Part shown: positions 34,520-43,721 of the stretch, one piece after another
Layout of the letters: every line of letters begins with the position of its first letter
Position numbering within the stretch: the first letter of the stretch is position 1
Source of the DNA: Paenibacillus sacheonensis
GTDB lineage: Bacteria > Bacillota > Bacilli > Paenibacillales > Paenibacillaceae
DNA: 64,000 bases
NCBI RefSeq assembly: GCF_009909195.1
Contig: NZ_JAAAMU010000006.1
Location: forward strand, 372,001 to 436,000
Reading direction: 5' to 3'
Notes under the pieces: model-generated
Seen by the model: the letters and a program-made list of their open reading frames with translations, nothing else
The model's database searches: none
What the model was told of the DNA's origin: nothing
Translations under genes and position numbers: made by a program

Positions 34520-35194
34520 TCAATGCGCTTCCTGCACCCGCGAACGGTCGCGCTTCTGCAGCAAATACCCGACGCCGATGACGAGCAGCCCGCAGACGAA
34601 CGGGAACGCGCTGTCCGCCCAGTCCGCCACCTTGCCGATCGCCTTCGCCAGCGTTTCGTTCTCCTCCAGCATCTCGCCGGCGGTGTAACCCAGAATGCCC
34701 GCGCCAAGGAAGACGAAGATCGGGAACTTATGCAGCACGGCCATGATCAGCTGGCTGCCCCAAACGATAATCGGAATGCTGAGCGCGACGCCGATCGCCA
34801 TGATCCAAATCCGATTCTCCGCAATGGACGCAATGGCAAGCACGTTATCGAGGCTCATGATGAAGTCGGCCACGACGATCGTACGGATCGCTTTCCAGAG
34901 CGACTGCGCGCCTTCTATGTCCTTGCTCTCCCCGTCGTCCTTCAGCAGCGATACGGCGACCCAGAACAGCATCAGCGCGCCCGCGATCTGAATGAACGGC
35001 ACCTTGAGCAAATATACGGCAACCACCGTCAGCACGATCCGCAAACCGACCGCGGCCATCGCGCCCCACCATACCGCCTTCTGACGATGTTCTTTCGGCA
35101 GATTGCGGCTGGCCAGCGCGATAACGACGGCGTTATCGCCGCTCAATACGAGGTTGACGAGCAAAATTTCCATGATTAGTAAAAATAGTTCCAT
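34520..35194 (-). CDS. TerC-family integral membrane protein (YjbE-like)
   Basis: A 224-residue protein with about seven membrane helices. The TerC signature acids are present: LVLSGDNAVVIALASRNLP in the first helices and VVADFIMSLDNVLAIASIA in the middle. Members such as YkoY/YceF/YjbE and Alx export or load manganese. AAGGAG seven bases upstream fixes the start. I looked for a yybP-ykoY manganese riboswitch in front; only 72 bases separate it from the ABC gene and none is visible. A short acidic tail follows the last helix. Confidence 0.85.
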   Translation of the reverse strand: MELFLLIMEILLVNLVLSGDNAVVIALASRNLPKEHRQKAVWWGAMAAVGLRIVLTVVAVYLLKVPFIQIAGALMLFWVAVSLLKDDGESKDIEGAQSLWKAIRTIVVADFIMSLDNVLAIASIAENRIWIMAIGVALSIPIIVWGSQLIMAVLHKFPIFVFLGAGILGYTAGEMLEENETLAKAIGKVADWADSAFPFVCGLLVIGVGYLLQKRDRSRVQEAH

Positions 35195-35266
35195 ACGCTA
35201 ACTCCTTACCGAAGCCTGAATTCGACAGCAGTTTATTATCGCACAGTTCAATCAGGGTTGTCTATT

Positions 35267-37126
35267 TTAGCCTGCTTCGATGGCGGCGTTCCCGCTAAGC
35301 GGGCTTCCCGTCGCTTCGGACCGGCCCTGCGAATGCCGATACAGCTCCTCGTAATAGCCGCCCCGCTGGAGCAGCTCGCGATGCGTGCCTTCCTCGACGA
35401 TTTCGCCTTGGCGCATGACGAGAATCCGGTCCGCGCCCATGATCGTGGACAAGCGATGCGCGATGACCAGCGTCGTCCGTCCTTCGGAGACGACCGCCAG
35501 CGCCCGCTGGATAAGCTGCTCGGAATGGGAGTCGAGATTCGCCGTCGCCTCGTCCAGGATCAGCACCTTGGGCTTGAACACGATGATCCTTGCAAACGAA
35601 ATCAACTGTCGTTCGCCCGCGGACAACCCGCTTCCCCGCTCGGACAGCAGCGTATCATAGCCTTCCTTCATGCCGGCGATCAGCGCATCCGCCCCGACGA
35701 GCCTGCACGCTTCGATGACTTCCTCGCGGGAGACAGTATCGTCGAACAGCCGGACGTTGTCGACGATGCTGCCGGAATACAGATACGGCTCCTGCTGAAC
35801 GAGACCGATTAACCGGTGGAGCTTCTCCTGCGGCATGTCGCGGACGTCGATGCCGTCAATGGCGACGCTGCCTTCCTTCACGTCGTAGAACCGGCAGAGG
35901 AGGCTGATCAGCGAGCTCTTGCCCGCGCCGGTCGTGCCGACGATGCCGATCATTTCGCCGGGCCTCACGTGCAGGTCGAGGTGATGAATGACCGGCTGCC
36001 CATCCGTATACGCGAATTTTACCCCATTGAAGTCGATTTGACCCTTCACGCCGGATAATTCTACCGCCGCGCCCGGTTTATCCTGGATCTCCGGCACCGT
36101 ATCGAAGATCGACCAGATCCGGTTCATGGACACCGATGCGGACAATAACGTATTCCACTGCTGGGTGATCGTGTTGATCGGCTGGAAGAATTGCCGGATG
36201 TACGTGATGAACGCGAACAGGACGCCGAAAGGCACCGAGTGGCCCAACACCGCATTGCCGCCGAGCCAGGTGACGAACGCCACCGACAGGTTGCCGAGCA
36301 TGTCGAACGATCGGTTGAAGAGGACGTTGGTGCGAATCTCCCGCAGGTTGGAACGGAAGTACGTCTGGTTGCGCTCGGAAAACTGCCTTTGCTGCTCCTT
36401 CTCTTGGTGGAACACTTGGATGATGTGCATGCCGGCGAGATTCTCCGCTACGAACGCCACGAGCCGGGACAGATTCGTCCGCGTCATCTGATACGTCTTG
36501 CGCATGTAAGAACGGAACGCGATGGCGTTCAGCGCGATGATCGGCAGCAGGATCAGGCAGTACAGCGTCATGCGAACGTCCAGCTGGAACATCAGCACGA
36601 TGATGAAGACGAGCGTCAATCCATCGCGGAACACGCTCAGCAGCACCTGGCTGAAGAATTGGTTGATCGTCTCCGTATCGCTCGATACATGGGTAATCAG
36701 ACTGCCGCCGGGCACCCGGTCGAAGTAAGACATCGACTGCTTCGTAATATGGCGAAACAGATTCTTTCGAATGGAGCCGACGATGCTTTGCCCCGCATAC
36801 TGGAGCAAATTGTTCTGCAAGTAAGTAAATATGAAGCCTGCCACCGACAGCAGGAGATAAATGCCGACGATCAGGAAGAGCGTGCTCGCGTTCTTGTCGC
36901 CCTTCGTGAGGTGGTCGTCGATGGCGATCTTGACCAGGTACGGCTGCAGCAAATCCGCCGCGATCGCCACGATAATACAGCCGAACACGCCGAGGAACGT
37001 CCAGCGGTGCGGCTTGGCATAATTGAACAGCCCCTTGTAAGCGGAGCGGTTATTGAACTTCTTCGGCGTCCCGGCGTCGGAACTTCCGGCCGGTTGTCCG
37101 GTATCCATCGGTTTCGCTTCAGCCAA
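35267..37126 (-). CDS. heterodimeric ABC exporter subunit, canonical catalytic Glu
   Basis: A 619-residue exporter half: ~50 soluble N-terminal residues, six membrane helices, then a nucleotide-binding domain with Walker A VGTTGAGKSS, signature GLSAGERQLISFA (a departure from LSGGQ) and Walker B VLILDEATANLDS with Glu. Its upstream partner shows the opposite pattern, so the two form one competent and one degenerate ATP site, as in BmrCD/TM287-288. The TTG start at 37126 has GGAGGGGA six bases upstream and overlaps the partner's stop by eight bases; a longer frame runs antisense-like through the partner's end and is unlikely. Confidence 0.88.
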   Translation of the reverse strand: MAEAKPMDTGQPAGSSDAGTPKKFNNRSAYKGLFNYAKPHRWTFLGVFGCIIVAIAADLLQPYLVKIAIDDHLTKGDKNASTLFLIVGIYLLLSVAGFIFTYLQNNLLQYAGQSIVGSIRKNLFRHITKQSMSYFDRVPGGSLITHVSSDTETINQFFSQVLLSVFRDGLTLVFIIVLMFQLDVRMTLYCLILLPIIALNAIAFRSYMRKTYQMTRTNLSRLVAFVAENLAGMHIIQVFHQEKEQQRQFSERNQTYFRSNLREIRTNVLFNRSFDMLGNLSVAFVTWLGGNAVLGHSVPFGVLFAFITYIRQFFQPINTITQQWNTLLSASVSMNRIWSIFDTVPEIQDKPGAAVELSGVKGQIDFNGVKFAYTDGQPVIHHLDLHVRPGEMIGIVGTTGAGKSSLISLLCRFYDVKEGSVAIDGIDVRDMPQEKLHRLIGLVQQEPYLYSGSIVDNVRLFDDTVSREEVIEACRLVGADALIAGMKEGYDTLLSERGSGLSAGERQLISFARIIVFKPKVLILDEATANLDSHSEQLIQRALAVVSEGRTTLVIAHRLSTIMGADRILVMRQGEIVEEGTHRELLQRGGYYEELYRHSQGRSEATGSPLSGNAAIEAG

Positions 37127-38870
37127 CGCTGCTCCCCTCCTCCTGTATCGCATGCAGCATCGCATAAATGCCGTTCTTCTGTCCGAGAAGCGATTCATGC
37201 GTGCCGCGCTGCACGATCCGTCCTTCGTCCATGACGATGATCTCGTCGGCATGCTTCATCGCGCTGATCCGGTGGGCGATCAGAATCGTCGTCTTGTCTC
37301 TGCGTTCCTTCCGGATCGTATCGATGATGGCCGTCTCCGTGACGGCATCGACCGCGCTTACGCTGTCGTCGAGAATAAGAATGGGCGCGTTCATCAGCAT
37401 CCCGCGCGCGAGCGCCGTCCGCTGCCGCTGTCCGCCGGAGAGCGTGACGCCCCGTTCGCCCAGCTTCGTCTCGAAGCCGTCCGGGAAGCTTTTGATGCTG
37501 TCGTGGATTTTGGCCTGCTCCGCGGCCTTCTCGACGAGCGACAGCTCGGAGCTGCGGCGGAAGAAGGCGATATTATCGCGGATTGTCGTGCTGAACAGGA
37601 ATCCGTCCTGCGGCACGTAAGCGATGCCGCCCCGCAGGCTCTCCAGCGTCAGCTGATCCAACGGCGTTCCGCCGATATCGATCGCGCCGGCAGGCGGATC
37701 GAAGACGCGGAGCAGCAGCTTGACGAGCGTCGTCTTGCCGCTGCCCGTCTTGCCGATGATGCCGAGCGTCTTTCCCGGCTGCACCGTGAGCGATACGCCG
37801 CGGAGCGCTTCCTTGGCTGCGCCTGGATAGGCGAACGACAGGTTGCGGACGGAGAGCGGAGCATGCGACCAATCGACGTCGACCGCGTGATCGTGCTCCA
37901 CGATTTCCGGCTGCTTGTTCAGCAGGTCGTTCACACGCTCCAGGGAAGCGCGGGAACGCTGGATCGTATTGATTACGTTGCCGATGGCCTGCAGCGGGTT
38001 AACCATCATCCGCACATAGAGCGTCAGCGCGACGAAATTACCGAGCGTGATCTGGTTGACCAGCGTCAGATAGCCGCCGTATGCCAGCGTGATAATCAAC
38101 GACAATGCGCCAAGGAAAGGAATGAGCGCCTGGAAGAACGAAGAGACGCGCACCAGCTTCAGCTGATTGTCCTTGATAACGTCGACCGTGGCGCCGAAGC
38201 GCTCGTTCATGATGTCCTCCACCGCGAATTTCTTCGTCACCCGAATGCCGCCGAACTGTTCCTCCGCGGCTTCCGTCATCTTGCCGAGCGATTCCTGCAC
38301 GGCGTGCGAGCGCGCCCGAATGTTGGGACCGAGCTTCACGACGATCCACGGGATCAAGATCAGCGGCGAGATGCAGACCAGGATGAGGTACAGCGGAATG
38401 TCGCTGAGGACCATCATGACGATCGCGGACACGATGAGCATGAGCGCGTTGGCCGTCTGATTGACGCCCATCGAGATCGACTCGCGCACGGTCGTCACGT
38501 CGTTCATCACGTAGCTGAGCAGCTTGCCGACGCCGTTCTTGGCGTAAAACTGCTCGCCGAGCTTCGTGAAATGCTTGAACAGCCGCTTGCGCGTGTATTT
38601 CTCGAAGAGCCGCCCCACGTACATAATATGGAATTGACCGATTCCGCCCAGGATTCCGTAAGCGAGACCGATGATCAGCAGCGCCAGGCTGGCGTCCAGG
38701 ACGGCCGCCTGCGTCAGGCCTTGCTGCTCCAGCTGGTCCGTGAATTGCCCGAGCACCTTCGGATAGTACGACTGGAATAGATTCGCCGCGAGCGTAAAGG
38801 AAACCCCCGAGGCGTAGATATACCATTTGGATCGAATGAACGAAATGAGCAGTCCGCGTTTTCTTGCCAT
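37119..38870 (-). CDS. heterodimeric ABC exporter subunit, degenerate Walker B
   Basis: A 583-residue half transporter with six membrane helices followed by an ATPase domain: Walker A GKTGSGKTT, intact signature VTLSGGQRQRTALARG, and Walker B ILILDDSVSAVDA in which the catalytic Glu is Asp. This is the hallmark of the inactive-site subunit of heterodimeric multidrug exporters (BmrC, YfiB, TM287). AGGAG seven bases upstream. Co-transcribed with the downstream partner. Substrate probably hydrophobic drugs or lipids; no regulator gene is adjacent. Confidence 0.88.
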   Translation of the reverse strand: MARKRGLLISFIRSKWYIYASGVSFTLAANLFQSYYPKVLGQFTDQLEQQGLTQAAVLDASLALLIIGLAYGILGGIGQFHIMYVGRLFEKYTRKRLFKHFTKLGEQFYAKNGVGKLLSYVMNDVTTVRESISMGVNQTANALMLIVSAIVMMVLSDIPLYLILVCISPLILIPWIVVKLGPNIRARSHAVQESLGKMTEAAEEQFGGIRVTKKFAVEDIMNERFGATVDVIKDNQLKLVRVSSFFQALIPFLGALSLIITLAYGGYLTLVNQITLGNFVALTLYVRMMVNPLQAIGNVINTIQRSRASLERVNDLLNKQPEIVEHDHAVDVDWSHAPLSVRNLSFAYPGAAKEALRGVSLTVQPGKTLGIIGKTGSGKTTLVKLLLRVFDPPAGAIDIGGTPLDQLTLESLRGGIAYVPQDGFLFSTTIRDNIAFFRRSSELSLVEKAAEQAKIHDSIKSFPDGFETKLGERGVTLSGGQRQRTALARGMLMNAPILILDDSVSAVDAVTETAIIDTIRKERRDKTTILIAHRISAMKHADEIIVMDEGRIVQRGTHESLLGQKNGIYAMLHAIQEEGSSVG

Positions 38871-39025
38871 GTTGCAGCTCCTTTCCGATTGTTGGGATGA
38901 GGGGAGACTGTCGCTTCAGGCGCTTATGGCGCGCCATATCGCTGCATTTGTGCCTGTGGTGAAACGCTGGCTTCAAATCGCCCAAGACGAGACGAAACAA
39001 GCCCCTGGCTTATTCGAAGCGGCCG

Positions 39026-39061
39026 AAAAAGCCTCCTGCAATGCCGATGATTGCCGGAGGC
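39026..39061 (-). terminator. intrinsic terminator after the VOC gene
   Basis: Minus-strand hairpin GCCTCCGGCAAT / ATTGCAGGAGGC (one bulge) followed by TTTTTC, 35 bases behind the stop. Confidence 0.85.
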
Positions 39062-39095
39062 GAAACGATGCGCCTCCAGCGCCGCTCATCGGAGA

Positions 39096-39965
39096 TTAAG
39101 CGGGGCTGCGGACGACGATATGAAGTTGGATGCCGGATGGGTCGTGTACGATGATCGTTCCGCGATCCGTTCGAAGCGGCACGCTTGCCGCCTGCAGTTT
39201 GGCGAAGATGGACATCTGGGCCTCTTCCGTGGGTACGACGATGTCGAAGCAATCCAGTCCCGGCGCGTCCTGCGGCGTGAGCGGCGCTCCGACCCCCGCC
39301 CATACATTGAGCCCGATGTGGTGGTGATACCCGCCGGCGGAAATAAACAGGGCGGAATCCGCCATGCTTGCGACCGCATCGAAGCCGAGCACGTCGACGT
39401 AGAAATGCTCCGTCGTCGGCAGCTCGGTGACATGCAGATGAATATGGCCCATCGTCGTGCCTGCGGGAAGCCCGTTCCACGGCGCGTCTCCCGCCTCCGC
39501 AAGCAGGCCGTCCCAGTCGAGCGGATCCACGGCCATGCGGACATGACCGTTCGCGTCCCACTGCCATTCGCTGCGCGGACGGTCCCGGTAGATCTCGATG
39601 CCGTTGTTGTCCGGATCCGAGAGGTAGAGCGCTTCGCTGACAAGATGATCCGACTGACCGATATGGATCCCGGCCGCGATCAGATTGCGTAAGGCCAGCC
39701 CGAGCGACCGGCGATCCGGAACGAGCAGCGCGAAATGGTACAGGCCTGCTCCGGATCTGCGCGGACGAGGCTTTGCCCCTGGAATTTCCGTCAATTTCAG
39801 CAATGGCCGATCTGAACCCGGTACACCCAATTGCGCGGTTTGTTCATTGCGCGAGAGCAGCCGGAGTCCGACGACCGTCCGGTAGAACCCGATCGACCTT
39901 TCCAAATCGCTGACCCGCAGCTGAACGTTACCCACGACCGTACGTGCATCGATTGCCTGCGACAA
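39096..39965 (-). CDS. two-domain VOC (glyoxalase/dioxygenase-fold) protein, CatE-like
   Basis: A 289-residue protein with two VOC modules. Module 1 starts NVQLRVSDLERSIGFYRTVV and has GLYHFALLVP and LSDPDNNGIEIYRDRP; module 2 has MGHIHLHVTELPTTEHFYVD, GGYHHHIGLNVW and VHDPSGIQLHIV. The layout and metal ligands (H, H, E-type positions) match catechol-2,3-dioxygenase-like CatE/YfiE proteins. The second GGYHHHIG loop is typical of that group. Possibly extradiol cleavage or thiol-dependent detoxification. Single gene with its own terminator; divergent from the ParB-like gene. Confidence 0.8.
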   Translation of the reverse strand: MSQAIDARTVVGNVQLRVSDLERSIGFYRTVVGLRLLSRNEQTAQLGVPGSDRPLLKLTEIPGAKPRPRRSGAGLYHFALLVPDRRSLGLALRNLIAAGIHIGQSDHLVSEALYLSDPDNNGIEIYRDRPRSEWQWDANGHVRMAVDPLDWDGLLAEAGDAPWNGLPAGTTMGHIHLHVTELPTTEHFYVDVLGFDAVASMADSALFISAGGYHHHIGLNVWAGVGAPLTPQDAPGLDCFDIVVPTEEAQMSIFAKLQAASVPLRTDRGTIIVHDPSGIQLHIVVRSPA

Positions 39966-40155
39966 GACTCAACACCCCCTTCTCTCCTAAAGTAAAGCGA
40001 CGCGTCAACGCGCGAAAGCCATTGCCCGAACCGATCAATAAAAAGCCTCCGGATGGGGATGTCCTCCGCAAAAAGTTGCCGCCTGTAAACCAATAGTTAG
40101 ATCGTAACACATCGCGCCGCAGAACCCAATTTCAACGTAAGCGGTTACGGGGTCA

Positions 40156-40184
40156 TTTTCACACGCGAATGGGTGGTATATAAT
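40156..40184 (+). promoter_or_regulatory. promoter of the parB-like gene
   Basis: TTTTCA (40156-40161), 17-bp spacer and TATAAT (40179-40184) with TGG upstream, 70 bases before the start. Confidence 0.6.
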
Positions 40185-40253
40185 ACGGAGGACCCGCTAG
40201 CGCCCTCTTTCGATGAATTTGGCCACCTTCCCCATAGATAGGAGTCCTTACCA

Positions 40254-41588
40254 ATGGATATTATTCACATTGACCTGCATTTAATCGATGAGGATACCGA
40301 CCAACCGCGTTACCAGTTCGACCAGGAGGCGCTCGAGGAGCTCATGAAGAGCATCGAGGAGCTCGGACTGCTCTCGCCCATCAAGGTGCGGACAACGCCG
40401 GACGGCCGGTACAAAATCATCTACGGCAACCGCCGATACAAAGCGAGCAAAATGCTGGGCAAGCCCACCATTCCGTGCATCGTCTCGACGGCGACGGACG
40501 AGATGGATATCTACCTCGAGCAGATCGCAGAAAATCTGACGCGCGAAGGGTTCTCTCCGATCGAAGAAGCCGAGGCGTTCCACAAGCTGATGAACGAATC
40601 CAAATTCAACAGCTCCCTCAAGTTTCTCGCGAGCAAGCTCGGCAAGCCCGAGGCGTATATCAAGAACAAATGCGAGCTGCTCAAGTTCGGAAACGCCGTG
40701 CGGAAGCTTATCGTCGGCGGCACGCAGATCCGCAAGGACAAGCTGACCGAGGATCAGCTGCTGCCGATCAAGGATTTGCCGATCGAGCATCGCGATCCGC
40801 TCGCGCTCATCGTCGCGCGCGACGAGATGCCCGTCAGCGACGTGAAGAAAATCGCCAAGCTGTTCAAGGACAAGGAAATCTCGGACGGCACGAAGGACAA
40901 GCTGCTCTACAAGAACGGATTCGAGCTGCTGCAAACCTGGTCCACCGTGCAGCAGAACAAGAAGGAACGCGAGCGTGCCGCGGAGTTGAAAGCGGAGCAA
41001 GCCGAGCGCGCGGCGGAAGCGAAAGCCGAGAAGGCGCGGTTGGCCGCGGAGGCCGCTGCTTCGGCTGACATGGCGGGAACTGGCGCCGTCGGCGCATCGG
41101 CCAATGGAGCCAGCGGCGGCGCCGGTAATGTTGGCGCAGCTGGCGGCAGTAACGCTGCGGTGGCTGGCGGCAGCGCCTCAGGCGCAATTGGCGCCGGGGA
41201 CGTCGGCGCCTTAGGCGGCGCGGCGGCTGGCGGCGGAGCTCCGGGTTTAGGCGGGAGCAGTTCGGACGCAGCTGACGCCGCTGCCCGTGACGCGTCGGCC
41301 GGAAGCACCGCGCTCGCCGAGGCGGCAGCCGCCGCGCTTGGCCTATCGGCTGCCGAGATGGCGAGCACGGAGCCGTTGGCCGCTGGCCTGCAGCAGCTGC
41401 TGGCCACGCTTGCGGCCGTGCAGCCGCTGCCGCCGGAAGCGCTGGCCGCCTATGAAGCGGCGCAGGTTCAAGGCACGGGCAGCGCCGGCTTCGCCGCGGG
41501 CGTGGACGCCTTAATCTATGGCCTCGAGCAGCAGCTCGCGCAGTGGCGCGAAGTCAAAGCGGTGACGGATGCCAAGTTGAACGCATGA
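40254..41588 (+). CDS. orphan ParB/Spo0J-type protein with Gly/Ala-rich linker
   Basis: A 444-residue protein. Residues 1-100 are a ParB N-terminal domain (IDEDTDQPRYQFDQEALEEL; IKVRTTPDGRYKIIYGNRRY; AENLTREGFSPIEEAEAF); 115-150 form a helix-turn-helix (SLKFLASKLGKPEAYIKN); 225-265 is an Ala/Glu/Lys coiled coil; 265-345 is an extraordinary Gly/Ala/Ser tract; the last 100 residues are helical and Ala-rich. ParB proteins bind centromere-like sites and hydrolyse CTP through the GNRRY region. No parA, gid or rnp genes are nearby, and I saw no parS 16-mer in the window, so this is not the chromosomal Spo0J locus. Role unknown: regulator or accessory nucleoid factor. Confidence 0.8.
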   Translation: MDIIHIDLHLIDEDTDQPRYQFDQEALEELMKSIEELGLLSPIKVRTTPDGRYKIIYGNRRYKASKMLGKPTIPCIVSTATDEMDIYLEQIAENLTREGFSPIEEAEAFHKLMNESKFNSSLKFLASKLGKPEAYIKNKCELLKFGNAVRKLIVGGTQIRKDKLTEDQLLPIKDLPIEHRDPLALIVARDEMPVSDVKKIAKLFKDKEISDGTKDKLLYKNGFELLQTWSTVQQNKKERERAAELKAEQAERAAEAKAEKARLAAEAAASADMAGTGAVGASANGASGGAGNVGAAGGSNAAVAGGSASGAIGAGDVGALGGAAAGGGAPGLGGSSSDAADAAARDASAGSTALAEAAAAALGLSAAEMASTEPLAAGLQQLLATLAAVQPLPPEALAAYEAAQVQGTGSAGFAAGVDALIYGLEQQLAQWREVKAVTDAKLNA

Positions 41589-41692
41589 TTCGACAGTTTG
41601 GCATGTCGTGTACGTGGGGTACAGCACATGCATCCCTATTCGAGCATTTCGCCGAATGCAGTGACCGGGTACGAGCATGCCTCCAATTTAGG

Positions 41693-41760
41693 GCTTTTCG
41701 CCGCATGTGATGCACTGGATGCACTAGCTTTTCGCCGCATGTGGTGCACCGGATGCACGA
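41693..41760 (+). repeat. two tandem copies of a 34-bp repeat
   Basis: GCTTTTCGCCGCATGTGnTGC-ACnGGATGCACnA twice in a row (41693-41726, 41727-41760), with four differences. It precedes the parB terminator and itself has pairing TGCAT/ATGCA words. Confidence 0.75.
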
Positions 41761-41829
41761 CATGCATCCGAATTCGAGCTTTCCACCAGCTTCCCGCAGG
41801 CCGAAAGCCGCCCACTCTCGACGAATAAT

Positions 41830-41863
41830 AACCGGAAATCCGCCATTGGATTTCCGGTTTTTT
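41830..41863 (+). terminator. intrinsic terminator after the parB-like gene
   Basis: AACCGGAAATCC-GCCATT-GGATTTCCGG followed by TTTTTT. Textbook plus-strand terminator, 240 bases behind the stop. Confidence 0.9.
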
Positions 41864-42395
41864 GAGCTTCCGCCAATATTCATGGTTGACGAATTGGCGG
41901 TTGTCCACTGCTCCTTAGTCTGATTTGCCGCAGCAAGCCACCTTTCAACTCGGTTTCCCCATCGGACTTCTGCAGGATGACCTCGTCGGAGAAAAGCCGA
42001 AATTGCCAGGGAATAATAAGCGGCCGGCTGGAACGCTTAATTATTCCACCGTGATGAATTGGACACAGGAGGTTTGCTTGCGATGGCGAAGAAAACTATA
42101 TGGGGAAGGGTTTAGGAAGCCGGCCATCTTTTTACTTGACCGAACGGGCACGAGCATCGTGAAGCTTTCGAGTCAGCGTGAACATGACGTAACGTGTTAT
42201 AATCGTGGATAAAACCGCCGGGAGCTGCCGGACGGCATACGCATTATCCATGGCGACCGCAGCGAGCGCCGCGATACCTTCGAGACCTTGCCATACGCGT
42301 GCTTGGCCAGGAGGCTGCCGCGCTCCCCGGACGTAACGAGAGAAGCATGGTCCACCCATGCATGCATCCATCCCGAGGATCGGAGTTGAACAACG
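41864..42395. other. 530-base region without a convincing gene
   Basis: A 95-codon plus-strand frame (41925-42212) has non-typical composition and no ribosome site. At 42083 an ATG with AGGAGG ten bases upstream opens a 10-codon frame (MAKKTIWGRV) closed by TAG, possibly the head of a broken gene. Nothing else is recognisable. Confidence 0.4.
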
Positions 42396-42644
42396 TTGAT
42401 TGAGATCGTAACGGTCGAGGACTTCAAAACGTACAAAAGCAAGGAAGGATATTTTATTATTACCGACACGACGGGACGCAAGCTGCATGCCACTCGGTGT
42501 ACCTTCGTCGATCTCAAGCATTTCAGCGAGAAGGTCGCCGACAACGCGAACCGGAACGGCAAATACTTTTATACCGACGATTTCTTCGAAGCCCGTGAAT
42601 ACCCGAAGGTCAAGAAATGCGAAGCGTGCAGAAGATATCTGTAA
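42396..42644 (+). CDS. small protein with a C-terminal CxxC zinc-like motif
   Basis: An 82-residue protein: strands IEIVTVEDFKTYKSKEGYFI, then KLHATRCTF, an amphipathic middle and the end KKCEACRRYL. The HxxxC ... CxxC spacing (about 45 residues apart) resembles Ada-type and other treble-clef metal-binding modules with the pattern H-C ... C-x2-C. TTG start at 42396 with CGGAG ten bases upstream. It stands alone; a nucleic-acid or metal-sensing role would be guesswork. Confidence 0.65.
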   Translation: MIEIVTVEDFKTYKSKEGYFIITDTTGRKLHATRCTFVDLKHFSEKVADNANRNGKYFYTDDFFEAREYPKVKKCEACRRYL

Positions 42645-42864
42645 CCGCCGTTTCGCCGTCAGCTCTCGGCCTCCGGCTTGAGCTGCCGCGACCTATCGCT
42701 GACCTGATCGTTCCAGGAAAACCATAAACGGAGGCCTCCCGGGTAGTTTCCGCCATCGGGTCTACGTTTTGATTTCGCTATACAAGCGCCGCAAGTTTGC
42801 TACAATAAGTCTGTTGTTCTTCGCCAGTCTGTCCGACTACTCTTATGGGAGCGTGATCGCTGAA

Positions 42865-43692
42865 ATGAGTTACTTATCCCTAAGCACCTGGAGCCTGCAC
42901 CGCAATCTAGGCCCGCTGCGCTGGACGCAGTGGGATGCCGATGCCCGCAAGCATATTTTCGTGGAGACCCCGCAGCCGGAGCTGATGAAGCTCGTCGACC
43001 TGCCGGCTTACATGGCCAAGGAAGGGTTCGGCGCGCTCGAGATCGGGCATTTTCATTTCCCGTCCACGGATGACGCCTATTTGGGCGAGCTCCGGGGCGC
43101 GTTCGAAAGCGCCGGCCTCTCGTTCGATACGATCCTGCTGGATTACGGCGATATTTCAAACGAAGACGAAGTCCGCAGGCAGGCCGATCTCGCCTACATC
43201 CGCGAGTGGATCGACATCGCCGCCAAGGCCGGCGCCAAGAACATCCGCGTCGTCGCCGGCGAAAGCGAGCCGTCCGACAAGGCTGCCCTCGCCCGTTCCA
43301 TCGAAGCGCTGAAGGAGCTGCATGCCTACGGACAGAGCAGCAACGTCCGCGTGATCACCGAGAATTTCAAACCGCTCACGTCTATTGCGGAAAATGTGCT
43401 TGCCATCGTCGATGCGTTCGAGGGAAAACTTAACGTCGTCGACGACTTCGGCAACTTCAAAGGCGAGACCAAGTACGAGCAGCTTGCCGCGATTCTCCCT
43501 TATGCCGTGTCGATTCACGCCAAGGCGCAGTACGACGAGAACGGCATGCCCGATACGGAAGAATACCTCCGCTGCCTGGAACTGTTGAAAGCAGGCCGCT
43601 ATGAGGGCGCGATCTCGCTCATCTACGACGGTCCCGGAGACATGTGGGAAGGCATCAACCGCGTTCGCCGCATCGTGGAGCCCTATTTGTAA
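42865..43692 (+). CDS. sugar-phosphate isomerase/epimerase-type TIM barrel
   Basis: A 275-residue AP-endonuclease-2-like (xylose isomerase-like) barrel. Metal-ligand positions are visible: the Glu in GALEIGHFHFP, IRVVAGESEPSDKA, VITENFKPL, NVVDDFGNFKGET, SIHAKAQYDENG and SLIYDGPGDMWEGI. Members isomerise or epimerise ketoses or inosose derivatives in the cytoplasm. The start at 42865 begins the fold (MSYLSLSTWSLHRNLG); the 32 codons upstream in the same frame are Arg/Phe-rich and lack a good site. A GGGAG sits 13 bases upstream, rather far. Confidence 0.8.
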   Translation: MSYLSLSTWSLHRNLGPLRWTQWDADARKHIFVETPQPELMKLVDLPAYMAKEGFGALEIGHFHFPSTDDAYLGELRGAFESAGLSFDTILLDYGDISNEDEVRRQADLAYIREWIDIAAKAGAKNIRVVAGESEPSDKAALARSIEALKELHAYGQSSNVRVITENFKPLTSIAENVLAIVDAFEGKLNVVDDFGNFKGETKYEQLAAILPYAVSIHAKAQYDENGMPDTEEYLRCLELLKAGRYEGAISLIYDGPGDMWEGINRVRRIVEPYL

Positions 43693-43721
43693 GATGCAGC
43701 AACGATAATTTCACACGTAAA

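Noticed and set aside
35195..35266. Possible manganese (yybP-ykoY) riboswitch in front of the TerC-type gene
   Set aside because: Only 72 bases are available and the conserved loop sequences are absent.
37053..38780. 575-codon plus-strand frame opposite the ABC exporter gene
   Set aside because: Antisense shadow without motifs; the exporter has intact Walker and signature sequences.
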